A stretch of 64,000 bases of DNA from Alisma plantago-aquatica (GCA_963693085.1 OY856410.1:890953835-891017834), one strand, 5' to 3'. Shown: positions 12,701-25,180, counted from the stretch's first letter. The notes: a model not told the origin generated them from the sequence alone. Program-made: numbers and translations.

Positions 12701-15700
12701 TAGTCTATATAAAATAGTGTTTCTTTCTCATTCTCAACCTCTATGTTAGATAGATGATAACTAAATTCATAAGCCAAGTTCTATGAGATTTTTGAAGTCC
12801 CATTGAGTGGTTAGAATATCACTACCAAGAGATAGCATATATCAAGAATGAATTCAAAGATAATATAAGTATAGTAGAAATTTATATTACATTATTAATA
12901 AATATCACTATTAAGTAATGAGACCATAATAATAGAATTCACCAATAATAAATAGTAGAACAATCAAAGCACTTAACTGAGATGAAAAAAATATAAATTT
13001 TTACTACAAGTATTTATGAAATCATGTCATATCTACTCAATCAAATGTAGTAATATTTGATTCTCCAAACTAACATATTTTAAACTTATATTTCCTAAGC
13101 TACAACTGACTTGATAGATATGACATAAATTTTCCTAACTAAAACCATTAAATGATATCACCATGATATATGCTTGATAACAAAGCATGTAAACATCTGA
13201 TGCTACAATGATATAACATATTTTAGTGAACAATAAATCATCATAAAAGAAAATATTGTTAGTTATATTTAATGTTATTACTTTTTTTTTGAATTCTTTA
13301 ATGTTATTACTTTATTTAATGAATTTATTAAATTAAAATATTCATAGTTTAGTATATTTTAGAAATATTTCTAATATATAGGCATGAACAAAGATAATAA
13401 GACCAACGGAATTGGCATGTCTTATAAATGTGGATTTTCTATTCACAAACATGCTTTATTAAGGGCACCATGAAATGATTACACTATCACTTTTCTTCAT
13501 GTATAATTTTTATACCAATATAGGTGTTTTCTATTTAGGAATTAATATATGAAGGTTGAGTCAATTTGTAGATTAGAAGTTAATTAAAGAATGTTATTGA
13601 TATGATAACTTATAGGTTCTAACCTCTACTATGAATGGAATAAATTATTGACTAAATGTAGAAATTTGAATTTGAAAATATAGTTAGTAGATCTCCATAA
13701 ATTTATCATCAAAATTCATAATAACTAATCTATATCTTTACATTATCTCAATACTCAAATGTGACATTTGGTACAGTGGGTACAAAATAATATTCTAGTT
13801 TACTTAGACTTTCTATCTTATAGAATCCATTGATGATACATGTTATTTATCTAGAATATATTTCAAACACTCATTTAGACTTTTTAGTCTCATTGGAGTT
13901 ACATTATATTTTAAGGTATAACAGAATCCAATTAACACAAAAGACAAATGTAAAAAACCAAATATAGATTTGTTGTGTCTTTGTACACTCACATGCCCAT
14001 GACGGGAATGTTTGAAATTATTTTACTCATGTAAGTATAATCTCAATAGAAACTAAATAATAAGATTTATTCAGTCTTATGTAAATCAATATTGGTATGT
14101 ATCAAAGAAAGAATACTGATATTTTTCAATATGGTATGTATATAATACCTCATTAGTAAATGTTGCTTGATTTTAGTTATATCAATAAAGAAAAAATTCT
14201 ATCCATGATTTGCAATCATCAATGTTATACTATTTTCATGAATCAATTTTTGGTATTTTGGTCTGCATCTACTTTGTGGTTACATTAAGGAAGGAATTAG
14301 TACTAATATAGAAGGAAGTCTTTTGCATTGTAATTCTAATATGATATGAAATATCATATTGCTCTGCTTATACATTTTAAGATTTCATGCTATAAATTCT
14401 TCATTTTCCTTAAAAGGGGTTGGGGTTATATATCATTATTCTAGTTCATGTCATCTTCACCATATGCATAAGACATATTACTAGCCACTAAATTCATTTT
14501 AAATGTATTTTCTAAAAATTATATTTTGTATTACTTCAATACATTGGTAAGTGAATGCATAATTTTTTACTTCTACCAGAATATCTACAATAGCTTGGTT
14601 ATGATGATGTCATACAAATTAGACCTAATTGCATAAATTTGATATAAGTCACCATAATCCATTATAATTTACATAAAATATCTAAGATCATGATAAAATT
14701 ATTATTTAACAAACAAAACTCATAGTTTTATTATCAAATATTGAACTAAAGTCGATCATCTTTTATACAAAACTAGATTAATTTGAGAAATATTTGCATA
14801 AAACTATGCAAATTAATCATAAACTAGGCCAAATAGGATTTAATTCACAAATTACAATAAAAATTAATAAAGAATAAGTGAACATATAAAGATATATTAT
14901 AATTATACAATTCTAATTACATTTACCATGTTATACTAGAAAATCTAAAATTTGCTAAATATTACCACAATTTCCTTCAATATATTTTATTTGAGACGAA
15001 AACCACTAATCATTGATATAAGAAGGTAAAATCACATCCACTTTAAAATTTTCACCAAAATACATCATATTAGAGAACCATCGCCAACCCCACCTTCACA
15101 TACCAAAATTTGGGAAAGACTAAACATTTGGGAAAATGGATTGGGATTAATATTACAAATGAGAAATTATAAGGAAATTTTCTAGGGATCAATAACCTAC
15201 TCAATCTCATAAAAATAATGCATAGAAATGTCACCTTCCATAATGAACACTAATTTAAAAAAAAAAGAACATTAGATTTCATTAGAACGGTGGAACTACA
15301 ACATGGAAACCATAATGACACTCTCACTTTTAGATTCAAAAGGTTTTTATAGTATTTTATGTGGTGCTTAGGATTAAAATGATCATTTAAGTCACCAAAT
15401 CTACTTGGATAAAAAAATATAACCATTTTATTTCAATTTCCATTTTTACAAGTTGGTTGACATTCTAAAAGTAATCATCTTTTGATTAATGGTAAATCAT
15501 TCAAAAAGTAAGTTGGCCTATATGACCCCTATGTTGATTAATCTATAAAACTAGCATGGCCTTAAGATTGGTTGACTTGGGAAAAGTTCAACCAATGTTG
15601 AAGTCCACTCTAGCTAATATTCACCAACCGTCCATAACTGATCTCAATTCTTCCTCCAACATATCTATGTGGTAAGTTCATTCTAAGGTCTCAAACTAGC

Positions 15701-16920
15701 CTAGTGGATCCTCAAATCACATGAATGTGCATTGTGTGTTTATTTAACCATAATTACGTCAATTCACAATAAAAACACTTGTACTCCTCTAAAATTTGGG
15801 TTTGTCTCCCTAGGCAAGCATATTGTACATACACGCAAGAAACATCAGATAAAAGATATGAAATGCATATCAAAGAACATAATGATATTATCTAGATGAG
15901 TCAACTTTAGGGTCTAACAAAATCAATATGGAATTGTCATATAATGTTTAGTTAATAGTTTTGTCATCTTGTCTGCCCCTTAAGAGTGTATTGTGTTGAG
16001 ATAAGTAATTCCCATGTAAGAAGTAATAACTAGTCAGCTATAGATATGTAAATTATACATGTATATGTCATTCCTTATGAATAACTAAATATTATTAAGA
16101 TGACATGTTACACTCTGATATGGGTACTATCATTCAATCATGCACTCTTATTTATCCATCCAATTCAACATCTTCTACTGACAACATAAATAAAATAGGA
16201 GATTTAGTCATGTTAGGATTCCTTAGGTAAAGTTTGTCGATCTATAATACTTGATGGTCATGCTTCGTAGATATGATAATTACATAAACATGATAACATC
16301 TCAAATATATGCTTTAGAGGGTTAGTAGGTATTAATGTGGGTATACTAGGTTAATAATCACATGCTCTTGTGATGGAGTGTTTTTTCACAATTCGGCTCA
16401 TAGATTTGTCTCCAATGTAAATCAGTTTCATTGTTACTATGGATATTTTAGGGGTAGTTTGACCTTTCTTGTATTACTTTGTAGGCTTTAATTCACATAT
16501 TATTTTTGACACAATTATTTCCCTAAATATTGTCTGCTACATTGATATAACAAATACATTATGTGACAACCAAAGTGGATCTTTGATTTTTTTTAGTTTT
16601 ACTTATTATTTAAGATTGATCAACAAAGTATTAGAATATGTAGATAATTATGCATAATCTAGTTTATTGGAAATAATAGCATGCATCTAACACTGCATAT
16701 GAGTTATAAATCATATACTTGTTCCTTATTGATTACATTGCATGATTGTTAAAAATATGTGATCCATATAAACTAAAGCAAAATCATAGATATTCACCTC
16801 AAAGTCTCATTGTAATTCCACACTGCTCCTTAGGTCAATTATCCTCCTTAGGAGACAAATCATTTCAGTAAAATGCCCTTTTTAATCACATTAAATAGAA
16901 GCTACATTTTATAATATATC
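6741..16920. other. AT-rich spacer, no gene recognised
   Basis: About 10 kb of AT-rich DNA. Short ORFs at 9,089-9,292 (plus), 9,201-9,461 (minus) and 16,469-16,657 (plus) have no recognisable domain, upstream structure or codon pattern that would support a gene. No terminal repeats or transposon proteins could be recognised here. Confidence 0.6.
10328..10380. repeat. CA/TA microsatellite
   Basis: A run of CA dinucleotides is followed by interrupted TA dinucleotides in spacer DNA. Confidence 0.8.
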
Positions 16921-18248
16921 ACCGATAGGTGCCATACTCGCACCGTTAAACACATGCCCCGAGGATGGGTACCTGGGAGGCTTGGGGCACAAGTAAAGGA
17001 CCCCAAGCCAATGCCTATAAAAGGGGAACATCAAGCTATGTAAAGAGGGTCGTCGGGGTGGTCGTGCATTCTACTCCCAGGAAAGTATGACTGACTAGAT
17101 GTGGAGCTGCGGAAAGAAGGAGCCTCCATCGACTGATCTCCGCCACCCCTGATCGATAGGAGCGACGGATGAGAGTCCATTGGCCATGGAATCCAGACCC
17201 TCTCTCGTCCATGCTCACCCATTCTTGGTTCCCTTCCAGTGTCGGGAGAAGGAGGAAGGACGAAACAAAGGTATGCCACATTGTTGCTGGAAGCCAAGAG
17301 TGACAAGATCAGGCCACCGGTTGAGGCAATCAGTTGTGGCCACTGCCTGGCTACTATCGGTGTATCCCTTGGCCCCCTCCCTGCATTGACTTTCTTTTCT
17401 TTACTTTTCCATATTCCCTTCTTTTATCCTCCATGTCTACATTCGTTTGTAAACCCAAAATGCCACTCATGAGAATGGGTGGCTAAGCACCTAACTTGGG
17501 TTGGGAGTAGCCGCTAAGGCCCTCCAAACATGTATATACTTGCACCATGTTGAATATAAATATCCTTAGTGACAATTATCTCCATACGCTTATTCTTGAA
17601 TGTTTCACTTGTATTCCTAGATACCATCTTGTGATATTTGATTGTTAGTGCCTCAAAAGAATAGTACCAACTTTATCTAAGTGTTATGGAGTAGTATGAA
17701 TGCATGAAAATATTGGAATGCTAAAGCTAATGGCCATATGGTTTGCTTTGAGATTATTTGTTTGTCATCTTGGGAGAGAGGTAACCTTATTATCTAGATC
17801 TATCCTAAGCTCAAGAGAGGAGGGAATAGACATATATGATTATTGTTTGTAATATTACTAAGGGTATACATAAGGGGTCTGAGTATTGCATGTTGGTGAG
17901 AGATCTTAGTAGGTGAAACCCAATCTAAGTTCCCTTCCATTCTTTGGTTACAAGTTCCTTATTTGACTTTATTCTCTTATTTTATTTTCTTACTTTTTCT
18001 CTTTATCTCTTTGTTTTGAGTATCATAGTTCGTTAGGGAATGCCATCTTGATCTACCTTTTGTCTAGTGTATCTGAGTTTGAGATTTCACGTTCTTAGTA
18101 GTTACCAACCTTGCCCTTATTGTTTGACCCCAATCTGCTGCATCAGACCCCGTATAATAGTTGCGGGGGCCTGAGTGTCGGGTTATAAATTCAAGAGTCC
18201 ACCTACTCTAGATCCACTCTATTTTGGAAGTGTGATTTAGGCCAGTCA
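16921..18248 (+). mobile_element. 5' LTR of element A (truncated at its 5' end)
   Basis: This segment matches 53,170-54,490 along its whole length, with substitutions and small indels. Shared landmarks are the TATA region, the AGAGGGTCGTCGGGGTGGTC stretch, the CGACAAGATCAGGCCACC-type stretch and the end GTGATTTAGG(C/G)C(A/G)GTCA. The 3' LTR starts about 560 bp earlier, at 52,608, and that first part has no match upstream of 16,921. The 5' LTR has therefore lost its 5' U3 portion, and no target duplication can be read on the left. Confidence 0.8.
17016..17023 (+). promoter_or_regulatory. TATA box of element A 5' LTR
   Basis: TATAAAAG in the context CCTATAAAAGGGGAA, conserved at 53,270-53,278 in the 3' LTR. 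This is the expected core promoter of the element. Similar wording (AATATAAAAGGGGA) recurs in front of A's ORF3 at 44,983. Confidence 0.7.
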
Positions 18249-18254
18249 ACTTTT

Positions 18255-18272
18255 TGGCGTTGTTTCTGGGGA
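18255..18272 (+). other. Primer-binding site of element A
   Basis: TGGCGTTGTTTCTGGGGA lies seven bases after the 5' LTR end. It is a mutated form of TGGCGCCGTTGCCGGGGA, the primer site typical of Athila-type elements and usually assigned to tRNA-Asp. Element B has a closer match at 22,613. Confidence 0.7.
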
Positions 18273-20985
18273 TAAGAAAAAATGGTAATGTTAAGAATGT
18301 GATTTCACTCATTTTACACCCGTCCCTCAAGAATAGCCTTAAGCTTGACTGCACTAAAACTTTACATCTTCTACTTTATGATTGCATTGAATATTTTGTT
18401 TTTTTTTCACGTACAATTTTACAATTCGAATGTGCGATCTATTTAGGGAGCCCGAAGGGAAGCACATTTATACAAATCTTCATTCTCACTTCAAGACACC
18501 ATGTTGTCTTGTGTGGACGGAAGTCTTACTAGGGAAGATTGGAATGCAAGGATTCAATACAATCGACACCATAGAGACAGAAGAAGAAGAAGGGGAAGAC
18601 CGTCACTTAGATGGTCATTACCATGAGGAAGAGCAACATGAGGAAGATCACCATCACCACCACCACCACAAAAGGCACTGAAGGAATCACCATGAACATG
18701 AACGTGATAATGAACGTGAACATGATGACCAGATTAGTGAGGGTTAAGATGATGAGGAAGAGAAAACTCTGAGAGCTAACTGTGATGAGGGATAATGAGT
18801 CAAGATCCCCAATCGTTACACCACACTTTAACACGGTCAATTTTGAATTGAAACCCGTTGTCATCACTATGATACAAAATAAGCCTTTTCAGGGGGAATT
18901 CAAAGAACGAGAATCCATACCATCATCTTGACACCTTCAAAAATATCTGTGACACCACCAAGATGATGGGAGTTCCTCAAGAAGTTATATATTGCAAAGG
19001 ATTTATTTTCTCTCTCAAAGATAAAGAATTGTTGTGGTACCTTAATCTACCCCACCAGTCCATAGATGGATGGAGTCCCCTAGTTGATGCCATCATCACT
19101 AAATTCTACCTCATAGAGAAAACTATTTGAAATAGGAAGAAGATCACCTCCTTCATTTAGAAATCTGCGGAAAACCTTTGTGAAGATTGGGAAAGGTACC
19201 AAGAATATCAAAGAGATTGTCCGCACCATAACTACCATAAGGGATTTCTAGTGACAACGTTTTACAATGGGCTAACCCCCACATAGAGGACTTTTCTAGA
19301 AGCGGCCACCGGAAGTGATTAACTTGGAAAGAAATTGATGTGAACTATGACAATCATCGATAACATGGCTTCATTACAAGCAGGCATGGACTATGAAAGA
19401 AGTGATATAGGTGCAGCCAAGAAAGATGGATCTGAAGGACTGTCGGTCAAAGCTAAGGTCTTAGAAACCATTACCGCTCAAATTTAGAAGATTGCCACAA
19501 ATGTCAAACATCTAAAAAACACTGGACGCAAAGGCAAGAAACACATTAATAAAGACATGAAGTGCATTACTTGTGGCAAAGGAGGGCATAGACTCAACAA
19601 TTGTATCTATACACAACCAGAAGAAAGTGAAAGTGAAGAAGAGATAGAAAATGTCTCTTACACGAATTTTAAATGACCAGACCATTCGGGATTCAGTTAT
19701 GGCAACACAGAACCTGCTGAAACTCTCATCAATTGAGTGGTTCATCTAAACTCCCTCCTGGATTCGATAATAAAGGAGGACCAACTCAGTTTACTAGAAC
19801 TACTAGTTATCAGATGAACAAAAATAGTAATCAGAGTCAAAATAAAAATACAAATCGACAAAGTCAAGGACAAAATCAAGGTCAGAATCAGACTAAGGAT
19901 AACAACCAACCGGACATGATCGCTCAACTATTTGACTTTGCAAAAAGGAAAGCTTCGGTGAACGACCAGCTTACCCAAAGCGCCATCACCAATTCAGGAG
20001 TGCTAACCACAATGCAAACTCAGATGATAGATATACAGACCCGTCAAAGGCAAATTAATCAACAGTTTTCCCAATTGGAAAAGCTTGTTAAGAACCCTTC
20101 AGGGAAAATTCTGTCAAATACAAAAAACAACAAAGATGTCCACACTCTAATTAGGAAGGATGTTGGAAGATCTTGGTACTAAGAGCATCACAGAGGAAAG
20201 AGACTGTAATGAGCCAAAATATGAAAAAGTAATTGTGCAAGAAGAATCTGGAAGAAAAGAATCGACTGAGAAGGACAAAGAAGAAGATAATAACAAAAAG
20301 AATAAGGACAAAAGGGTCAAGAACCAAGATCCTATGAGAGAAACTTTTATGCAAAGGAATCCCTATGCTCTGAGAGTCTCATTTCCCTACAAACTGATCA
20401 AGAAACATCTAAAGAACAGATATGAGAGGTTTATGGAAGTAGTGAAGAAATTACACCTTGATATCCTATTTCTCGACACAATTGAAGAGATGCCAATGTA
20501 TGCAAAGTTCTTTATGTACTTGATCACAAAGAGAATGATATGAGACCATGTCGAGACTATGCAATTAGCAAAAATTTTGAGCGCATTTTTTCAAGCTGAG
20601 CTACCTACCAAAAAGAAAGATACAGGGGTGTTCAATATCCCCTTCTATGTTGGGGACAATGTGGAAAGGAAGGGATTAGCTGACTTGGGAGCACGCATTA
20701 GCCTCATTCCACTGACCATAGCTCAAAGTCTTGGTTTAACATATATGGTAACAATTGGAATGAGAATCGAGTTAGCTGATCACACCTTTACAAGACCGGT
20801 GGGGATAGTGGAATATGTCCCAATTCAAGTGGGACAAGTCTTTATACCATGTGATGTAGTTGTGATCGACACTGTTAAGGACCCAAAATGCCCAATGATA
20901 TAGTATGAATTCCTCTATGATGAGGAGAGGAATCATGTGATAGTTAACACTAACTTGACAGATGAATAGGAGAAAGGTTGTTAAA
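18273..20985 (+). pseudogene. gag-protease of element A (decayed)
   Basis: Gag packages the RNA and protease (PR) matures the polyprotein. A gag core is visible from about 18,960 (LLWYLNLP, then near 19,180 WERYQEYQRDCPHHNY, equivalent to the WERF...CPHHG motif of plant gag). A CCHC zinc knuckle (CITCGKGGHRLNNC) is at 19,563-19,604. A Gln/Asn-rich stretch at 19,733-20,180 and a Lys/Glu-rich stretch at 20,210-20,330 follow. PR is at 20,559-20,903 with DLGARISLIPL near 20,680 holding the active-site Asp. The N-terminal part near 18,600-18,680 is acidic and His-rich, with seven His in a row. Stops and frameshifts interrupt the frame many times. PR ends at the B insertion, just before RT. Confidence 0.8.
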
Positions 20986-20990
20986 GGAAC
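20986..20990. other. Target-site duplication of element B (left copy)
   Basis: GGAAC directly precedes the B 5' LTR and recurs at 30,819-30,823 directly after the B 3' LTR. Confidence 0.93.
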
Positions 20991-21223
20991 TGATGCGATG
21001 ATTTTGAGTCGCATTTATAGACCTTTTTCATATGTGTTTTATGCTCTAATTAGTCATTTTTATGGATAATATTGCATAATTCACTCATTTCGGTCTTTAC
21101 CATCATTTTATGTCAAATCCCCTTAGTTCTATCATGTTGAGCATTATTTATCATATTATCATAATTTGTGTGGAGTTATTTGGGCTTGTTTTGGAATTTC
21201 AGGAAAAACAAGTATTTGCTTCC

Positions 21224-21563
21224 GTCGATACCATCGACGGAAGTCGATACCATCGACCAAGTCACAGTTTGCCAGCCGAAAGGAGCAGCACAGAGTCGAT
21301 ACCATCGACACTCAAGTCGATGGCATCGAGATCCCTTCAGGTTGCTCGCGAGGAATCTGTCGATACCATCGACCCAAGTCGATGCCATCGACACATGGAG
21401 GCTACAGCGTCGCTAAAAGACAAAACCGACGCTACAGAGAGTCGATAGCATCGACATCCAATTTGATGGTATCGAGATGATCATAGGCACTCAGACGAAA
21501 GGAAAAGAAGGCTGCCGCTAATACGCTGGGTCGATACCATCCACCCGCGTCGATGGTATCGAC
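21224..21563. repeat. Array of five paired palindromes in the B 5' LTR
   Basis: Ten 15-bp sites of GTCGAT-NNN-ATCGAC type start at 21,224/21,243, 21,295/21,316, 21,359/21,378, 21,441/21,462 and 21,530/21,549. Within a pair the starts are 19 or 21 bp apart, and pairs recur every 64-89 bp. In most pairs the second site has the opposite centre orientation (GGT-type against ACC-type), so the pair is itself an inverted repeat. The 3' LTR carries the same array at 29,436-29,775. Confidence 0.92.
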
Positions 21564-22324
21564 GCCGGCAGATATGCGTTGGATTCGTTTTGATCTCAAT
21601 AGGACGGCTGGAGTTATTTGACGACCTAATTAGGGACTTATACCTAATGACGGCCACCCATAGGAGATCATCATCTAATTTTTGGATTGCACGAGTGCCG
21701 AGGAGGGAGAGAAAGGAGAACGGAGGCCAGAAGCTCATCCCTGTCGATCCGGACGCTACCGAAGACGAATTTCACCATCGAGAGGCGGGAAAGCTCGTGT
21801 TCTACGCAAAGGATCTACCGGTTCTTCTCCGTTCAGGGGTTTTCCCACTTAATTCACGTTTTTCTTATGAATTCCCCTATTTCTACCATGTATTTGTGCA
21901 AGATGAACATGCGGGGCTAATCCCCTCCGTCTTTAGGACCGGGAGTAGCCCGGGAATGCATTGTATGACAATTTTATATTAATAATTCATATTTTCTCTC
22001 TTAAATCCGTGGTATGGTTTTGTTTTATCCATATATATTGTAATGCTTGATCACCATAATAATAGCTTAATGCCCTTAATCACTTTGACAGAAGGATTAA
22101 CGGTTGAAAAGAGACGAAACCTACATTAATCGATAAAACCCTTGACAAAGGAGTTGTAAAATTAATGGTGGAAACTGAGAGACCGTTTGTAATGCGCTTA
22201 GTTTTGGGGAATGATTACTACGACGGTGGAATCAACCTAAACCTAAGTAGTGAATTACACCACGACAGTGGGTAATTCTGTTTTCAGGCCACTACCCGGA
22301 TAGAGAGAGAAGAGTGAGGAATTA

Positions 22325-22332
22325 TATAAAAC
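22325..22332 (+). promoter_or_regulatory. Candidate TATA box of the B 5' LTR
   Basis: TATATAAA in the context GAATTATATAAAACC, about 280 bp before the LTR end, also present in the 3' LTR. It would give a short R-U5. It is not close to the palindrome array, so its role as the LTR promoter is an inference. Confidence 0.45.
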
Positions 22333-22612
22333 CTAATGTAATGTTGACCCGCGGTGAAACCGCAATCCTAAAGATACTATTTTGAATTGATTAAATTAAC
22401 CTTTAATCGATTGTTTTCTTTGTTTCACTTTATTTTCTTTTAATTTTGACAACAAACCCTACTTTGTCATCCGGCCTAGCTGATTGCAATTAGTTAGTAG
22501 GAGTCTCCAATAATTCACGTATCCCTGTGTTCGACTCGGGCCTCACAAAGGCCTGTACTACTCGACGCGTATACTTGCGTTTTAGCGCGTAGTAAAATAC
22601 ACGTCAAGTTTT

Positions 22613-22630
22613 TGGCACCGTTGCCGGGGA
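22613..22630 (+). other. Primer-binding site of element B
   Basis: TGGCACCGTTGCCGGGGA lies six bases after the 5' LTR end and differs by one base from the usual Athila-type primer site TGGCGCCGTTGCCGGGGA (tRNA-Asp type). Confidence 0.85.
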
Positions 22631-22794
22631 TACGGCGAATTGTTGGCACTTTGAGTGCTAAGAGCGGCCACTCTAGACCACATTTTTTATTATTATTTTG
22701 AAATAACTTCAATTATTTCTAAATTTCTCTATAATCGTCTATACTCGTCTAAGCATAGTACTGAACCCCAATTTTCTCATTTCAGGTACTTTGC

Positions 22795-25122
22795 ATGGTG
22801 CATACACGTAGTACGGACTACGCGAATCGCACACCCGAGGTTCCGTTCCCGGGACCTGAGGACGAGGAGCATTCCGAGCACGAGTACCAAGAAGAGATAG
22901 ATTCTGAATCTGAACCAGAAGACATGGCCGAGCCACAAACCATATGGGAGAAGATCAAAGCTTCTTCTTCATCAACGTCAAAGGGGCCTATAAAGAAAAA
23001 GGGGATCGACATACCAACATACAAGATCGATCCGGCGTTGATTAACTTGGTAAAGTCAAATGCATTTCACGGGCTGAAAAATGAAGATCCGGTTGCACAC
23101 ATCAGCCAGTTCGTGGAGAACTGTGACATGGTGAAGATCGACCGATTCCCACAAGATGCTTTGTACCTCAAGCTATTCCCAAGTTCTTTGGCAGGAGCAG
23201 CAAGAGAGTGGCTACATAACCTCGATGATGAATTTGTTGAATCTTGGGATCACATGGTGGAAGTTTTCTTTGAGAGGTTTTTCCCTCCTGAGAAGACCAA
23301 CGACATGATTAGGAAGATTCACAATTTCACCCAACAGGCGGGTGAAACATATTCTGAGACATGGGAGCGATTCCAGGTTATGTTGAGGAGGTGCCCACAT
23401 CATGGGCTGGACAGGGAAACACAAGTGAAAATCTTTTATTTTGCTCTCTCCGAGCACGATAGAAGTAATCTTGATTCAGCTGGATCCAGATTTTTCCTGA
23501 ATAACACTGACACGAGATGCTGGGAAATACTGAAGAACATGGCAAGAAAACAGTCATGGGGTGAAAGAGGCGTTGTGGAGCAGGTCAGAGTTACAGGTGA
23601 ATCCAAAGTAATTAAGGAGCTGAACGACAAGTTAGATCTGCTAGCCAAGAAGCTGCTAGCTAAGGAAGATTCATCTGAGGATGAGGAATCCCAAGGAAAG
23701 TACATGCAACAACAGGGCTACAAAAACAATGACTATGCGTGGAGGAAGGATAAAAAGTTTTCATGGAAGGATCCAAATAATTTTCTGCAGGATCCGGATG
23801 CCAAGCCACAGCCAAGAGTCGAGGATAAGAACACTGAACTACTGAGTCAAATGGTACAGCAAAACCAAGAGATGATGGCCATGTTTGGTAAGCAATTACA
23901 GTCTCAAGGTGATATTCTAACCAAATTTGGGCAGACGCTGCAAAGCCATGGAGCACAAATGCGGGCATTAGAGACCACCGTGGCACAGATTTCAAGTGAA
24001 GTGGCGGCAATCAAGCACGCCAATCAACAGAAACCAGCCGAGAATGCGAACGTGGCCCAAGCACATCATCAGGTCAAGTACATATCTGTGGTAAGCAATG
24101 AGGAAGAATCTCAGGTGCAAGAAGCTGTAGAAGAAAGAAAAAAGACTTTTAATACGAATGTGACACCGGCAATACCATATCCACACACTTACTATGGATT
24201 TCCGGGCGGAAACCCTTTCTTCAGAAAATCTCAAAGAGTTGTGAATATTGTATCTCCATGTAGGCAAAAAGAAGAATTGCAGGTTTGTGCACGTGCGGAG
24301 ACAACGAATGTGAGAGAGAAACCACAACAAGCTGCTATTATTGAGGATGTTTCGCCAAAGACCATGTCGGAGGGAGTGATTGAAGCAAGTTTAGGGGAGG
24401 TACCCCCGAAAAGCTCTTATGTGCCACCTCACAGGCGTGTTGATGCAGCGGATGTTTCAGATCCGGTCAATTCTAAGTCAAAGAAAGAGCATCGTCATTT
24501 TAAGAAATTCTTGGAGATATTCCGAAAACTCCACATCAATATTCTATTAGTGGAGATGATCGAGAAAGTACCCGCCTATGGGAGGTTCATCAAGGAAATC
24601 ATCAATAAGAAGAGGCGGATAAAAGACGATGAAATTTATTGGATGAATGAGACGGTGAGCTCTATGATTCACGGGAGTTCACCAAAGAAGAGAAAAGACC
24701 CAGGAGGTTTTTACATTCCGTGCTCAATAGGTGGTCAACATTTTCCTAAAGCGCAGTGTGATTCTGGCGCTAGCATAAATCTCATGCCTTTGGCTACATT
24801 TCAAAAGCTAGGGTTAAAAGAGATAAAGAAGTTGGCCGCAACAATTGAATTGGCGGATGGGTCTACAGTGAGACCCTATGGAGTATGTGAAGATGTTCTA
24901 GTCAAAGTGGATAGATTCATATTTCCAGTGGACTTTGTCGTCATGGATATGCCACCACTCCAAAGCTGTGAAATTCTCCTAGGGAAGCCGTTTCAAGCAA
25001 CGGCGGATGTCGTGACTGCCTTAGGGAGAGGTACTTTGTCTTTGGGCATTGGAAGAGATCGTGTGGAATTCAAATTATCGAATGATCCTCTAAGTGCAGT
25101 TCCCAAGGTGAAAAGAAGATGA
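22795..25122 (+). CDS. Gag-protease polyprotein of element B (775 aa, open)
   Basis: One uninterrupted ORF for capsid-type Gag and an aspartic protease. Residues 1-75 are acidic. The Retrotrans_gag domain spans roughly 85-265 (AREWLHNL at 136-143, WERFQVMLRRCPHHGL at 190-205). A predicted coiled-coil, Gln-rich stretch is at 345-415. The retropepsin domain is at about 635-745 with CDSGASINLMP (catalytic D656) and the ILLGKP motif at 727-732. No CCHC zinc knuckle is present, unlike element A, so that segment was lost in frame. The start is the first ATG after an acceptor-like TTTCAG at 22,780-22,785. The stop at 25,120 is followed within 45 bases by a conserved stem-loop, with no RT or integrase. 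The open frame despite LTR divergence suggests recent activity or selection. Confidence 0.93.
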   Translation: MVHTRSTDYANRTPEVPFPGPEDEEHSEHEYQEEIDSESEPEDMAEPQTIWEKIKASSSSTSKGPIKKKGIDIPTYKIDPALINLVKSNAFHGLKNEDPVAHISQFVENCDMVKIDRFPQDALYLKLFPSSLAGAAREWLHNLDDEFVESWDHMVEVFFERFFPPEKTNDMIRKIHNFTQQAGETYSETWERFQVMLRRCPHHGLDRETQVKIFYFALSEHDRSNLDSAGSRFFLNNTDTRCWEILKNMARKQSWGERGVVEQVRVTGESKVIKELNDKLDLLAKKLLAKEDSSEDEESQGKYMQQQGYKNNDYAWRKDKKFSWKDPNNFLQDPDAKPQPRVEDKNTELLSQMVQQNQEMMAMFGKQLQSQGDILTKFGQTLQSHGAQMRALETTVAQISSEVAAIKHANQQKPAENANVAQAHHQVKYISVVSNEEESQVQEAVEERKKTFNTNVTPAIPYPHTYYGFPGGNPFFRKSQRVVNIVSPCRQKEELQVCARAETTNVREKPQQAAIIEDVSPKTMSEGVIEASLGEVPPKSSYVPPHRRVDAADVSDPVNSKSKKEHRHFKKFLEIFRKLHINILLVEMIEKVPAYGRFIKEIINKKRRIKDDEIYWMNETVSSMIHGSSPKKRKDPGGFYIPCSIGGQHFPKAQCDSGASINLMPLATFQKLGLKEIKKLAATIELADGSTVRPYGVCEDVLVKVDRFIFPVDFVVMDMPPLQSCEILLGKPFQATADVVTALGRGTLSLGIGRDRVEFKLSNDPLSAVPKVKRR

Positions 25123-25164
25123 TCGTCATACCGTCTAGCCTAAGACGTTAAATAAGGGCGCTTG

Positions 25165-25180
25165 TTGGGAGGCAACCCAA
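25165..25180 (+). other. Conserved stem-loop after the gag-protease stop of element B
   Basis: TTGGGAGGCAACCCAA: arms TTGGG/CCCAA (extended by GT/AC outside) around loop AGGCAA. The identical 16 bases follow the integrase stop of element A at 44,526. It marks the point where pol should have ended. Confidence 0.75.

Larger units (their letters stand above)
20991..22606 (+). mobile_element. 5' LTR of element B
   Basis: It matches 29,203-30,818 base for base in length. It starts TGATGCG and ends ACGTCA directly before the primer site. It holds a five-pair palindrome array at 21,224-21,563 and a TATA-like TATATAAA at 22,325-22,332. Confidence 0.95.

Noticed and set aside
17031..17472. Overlapping ORFs on both strands
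   Set aside because: They lie in the GC-richer R region of the A LTR and are not kept intact in the 3' LTR copy.
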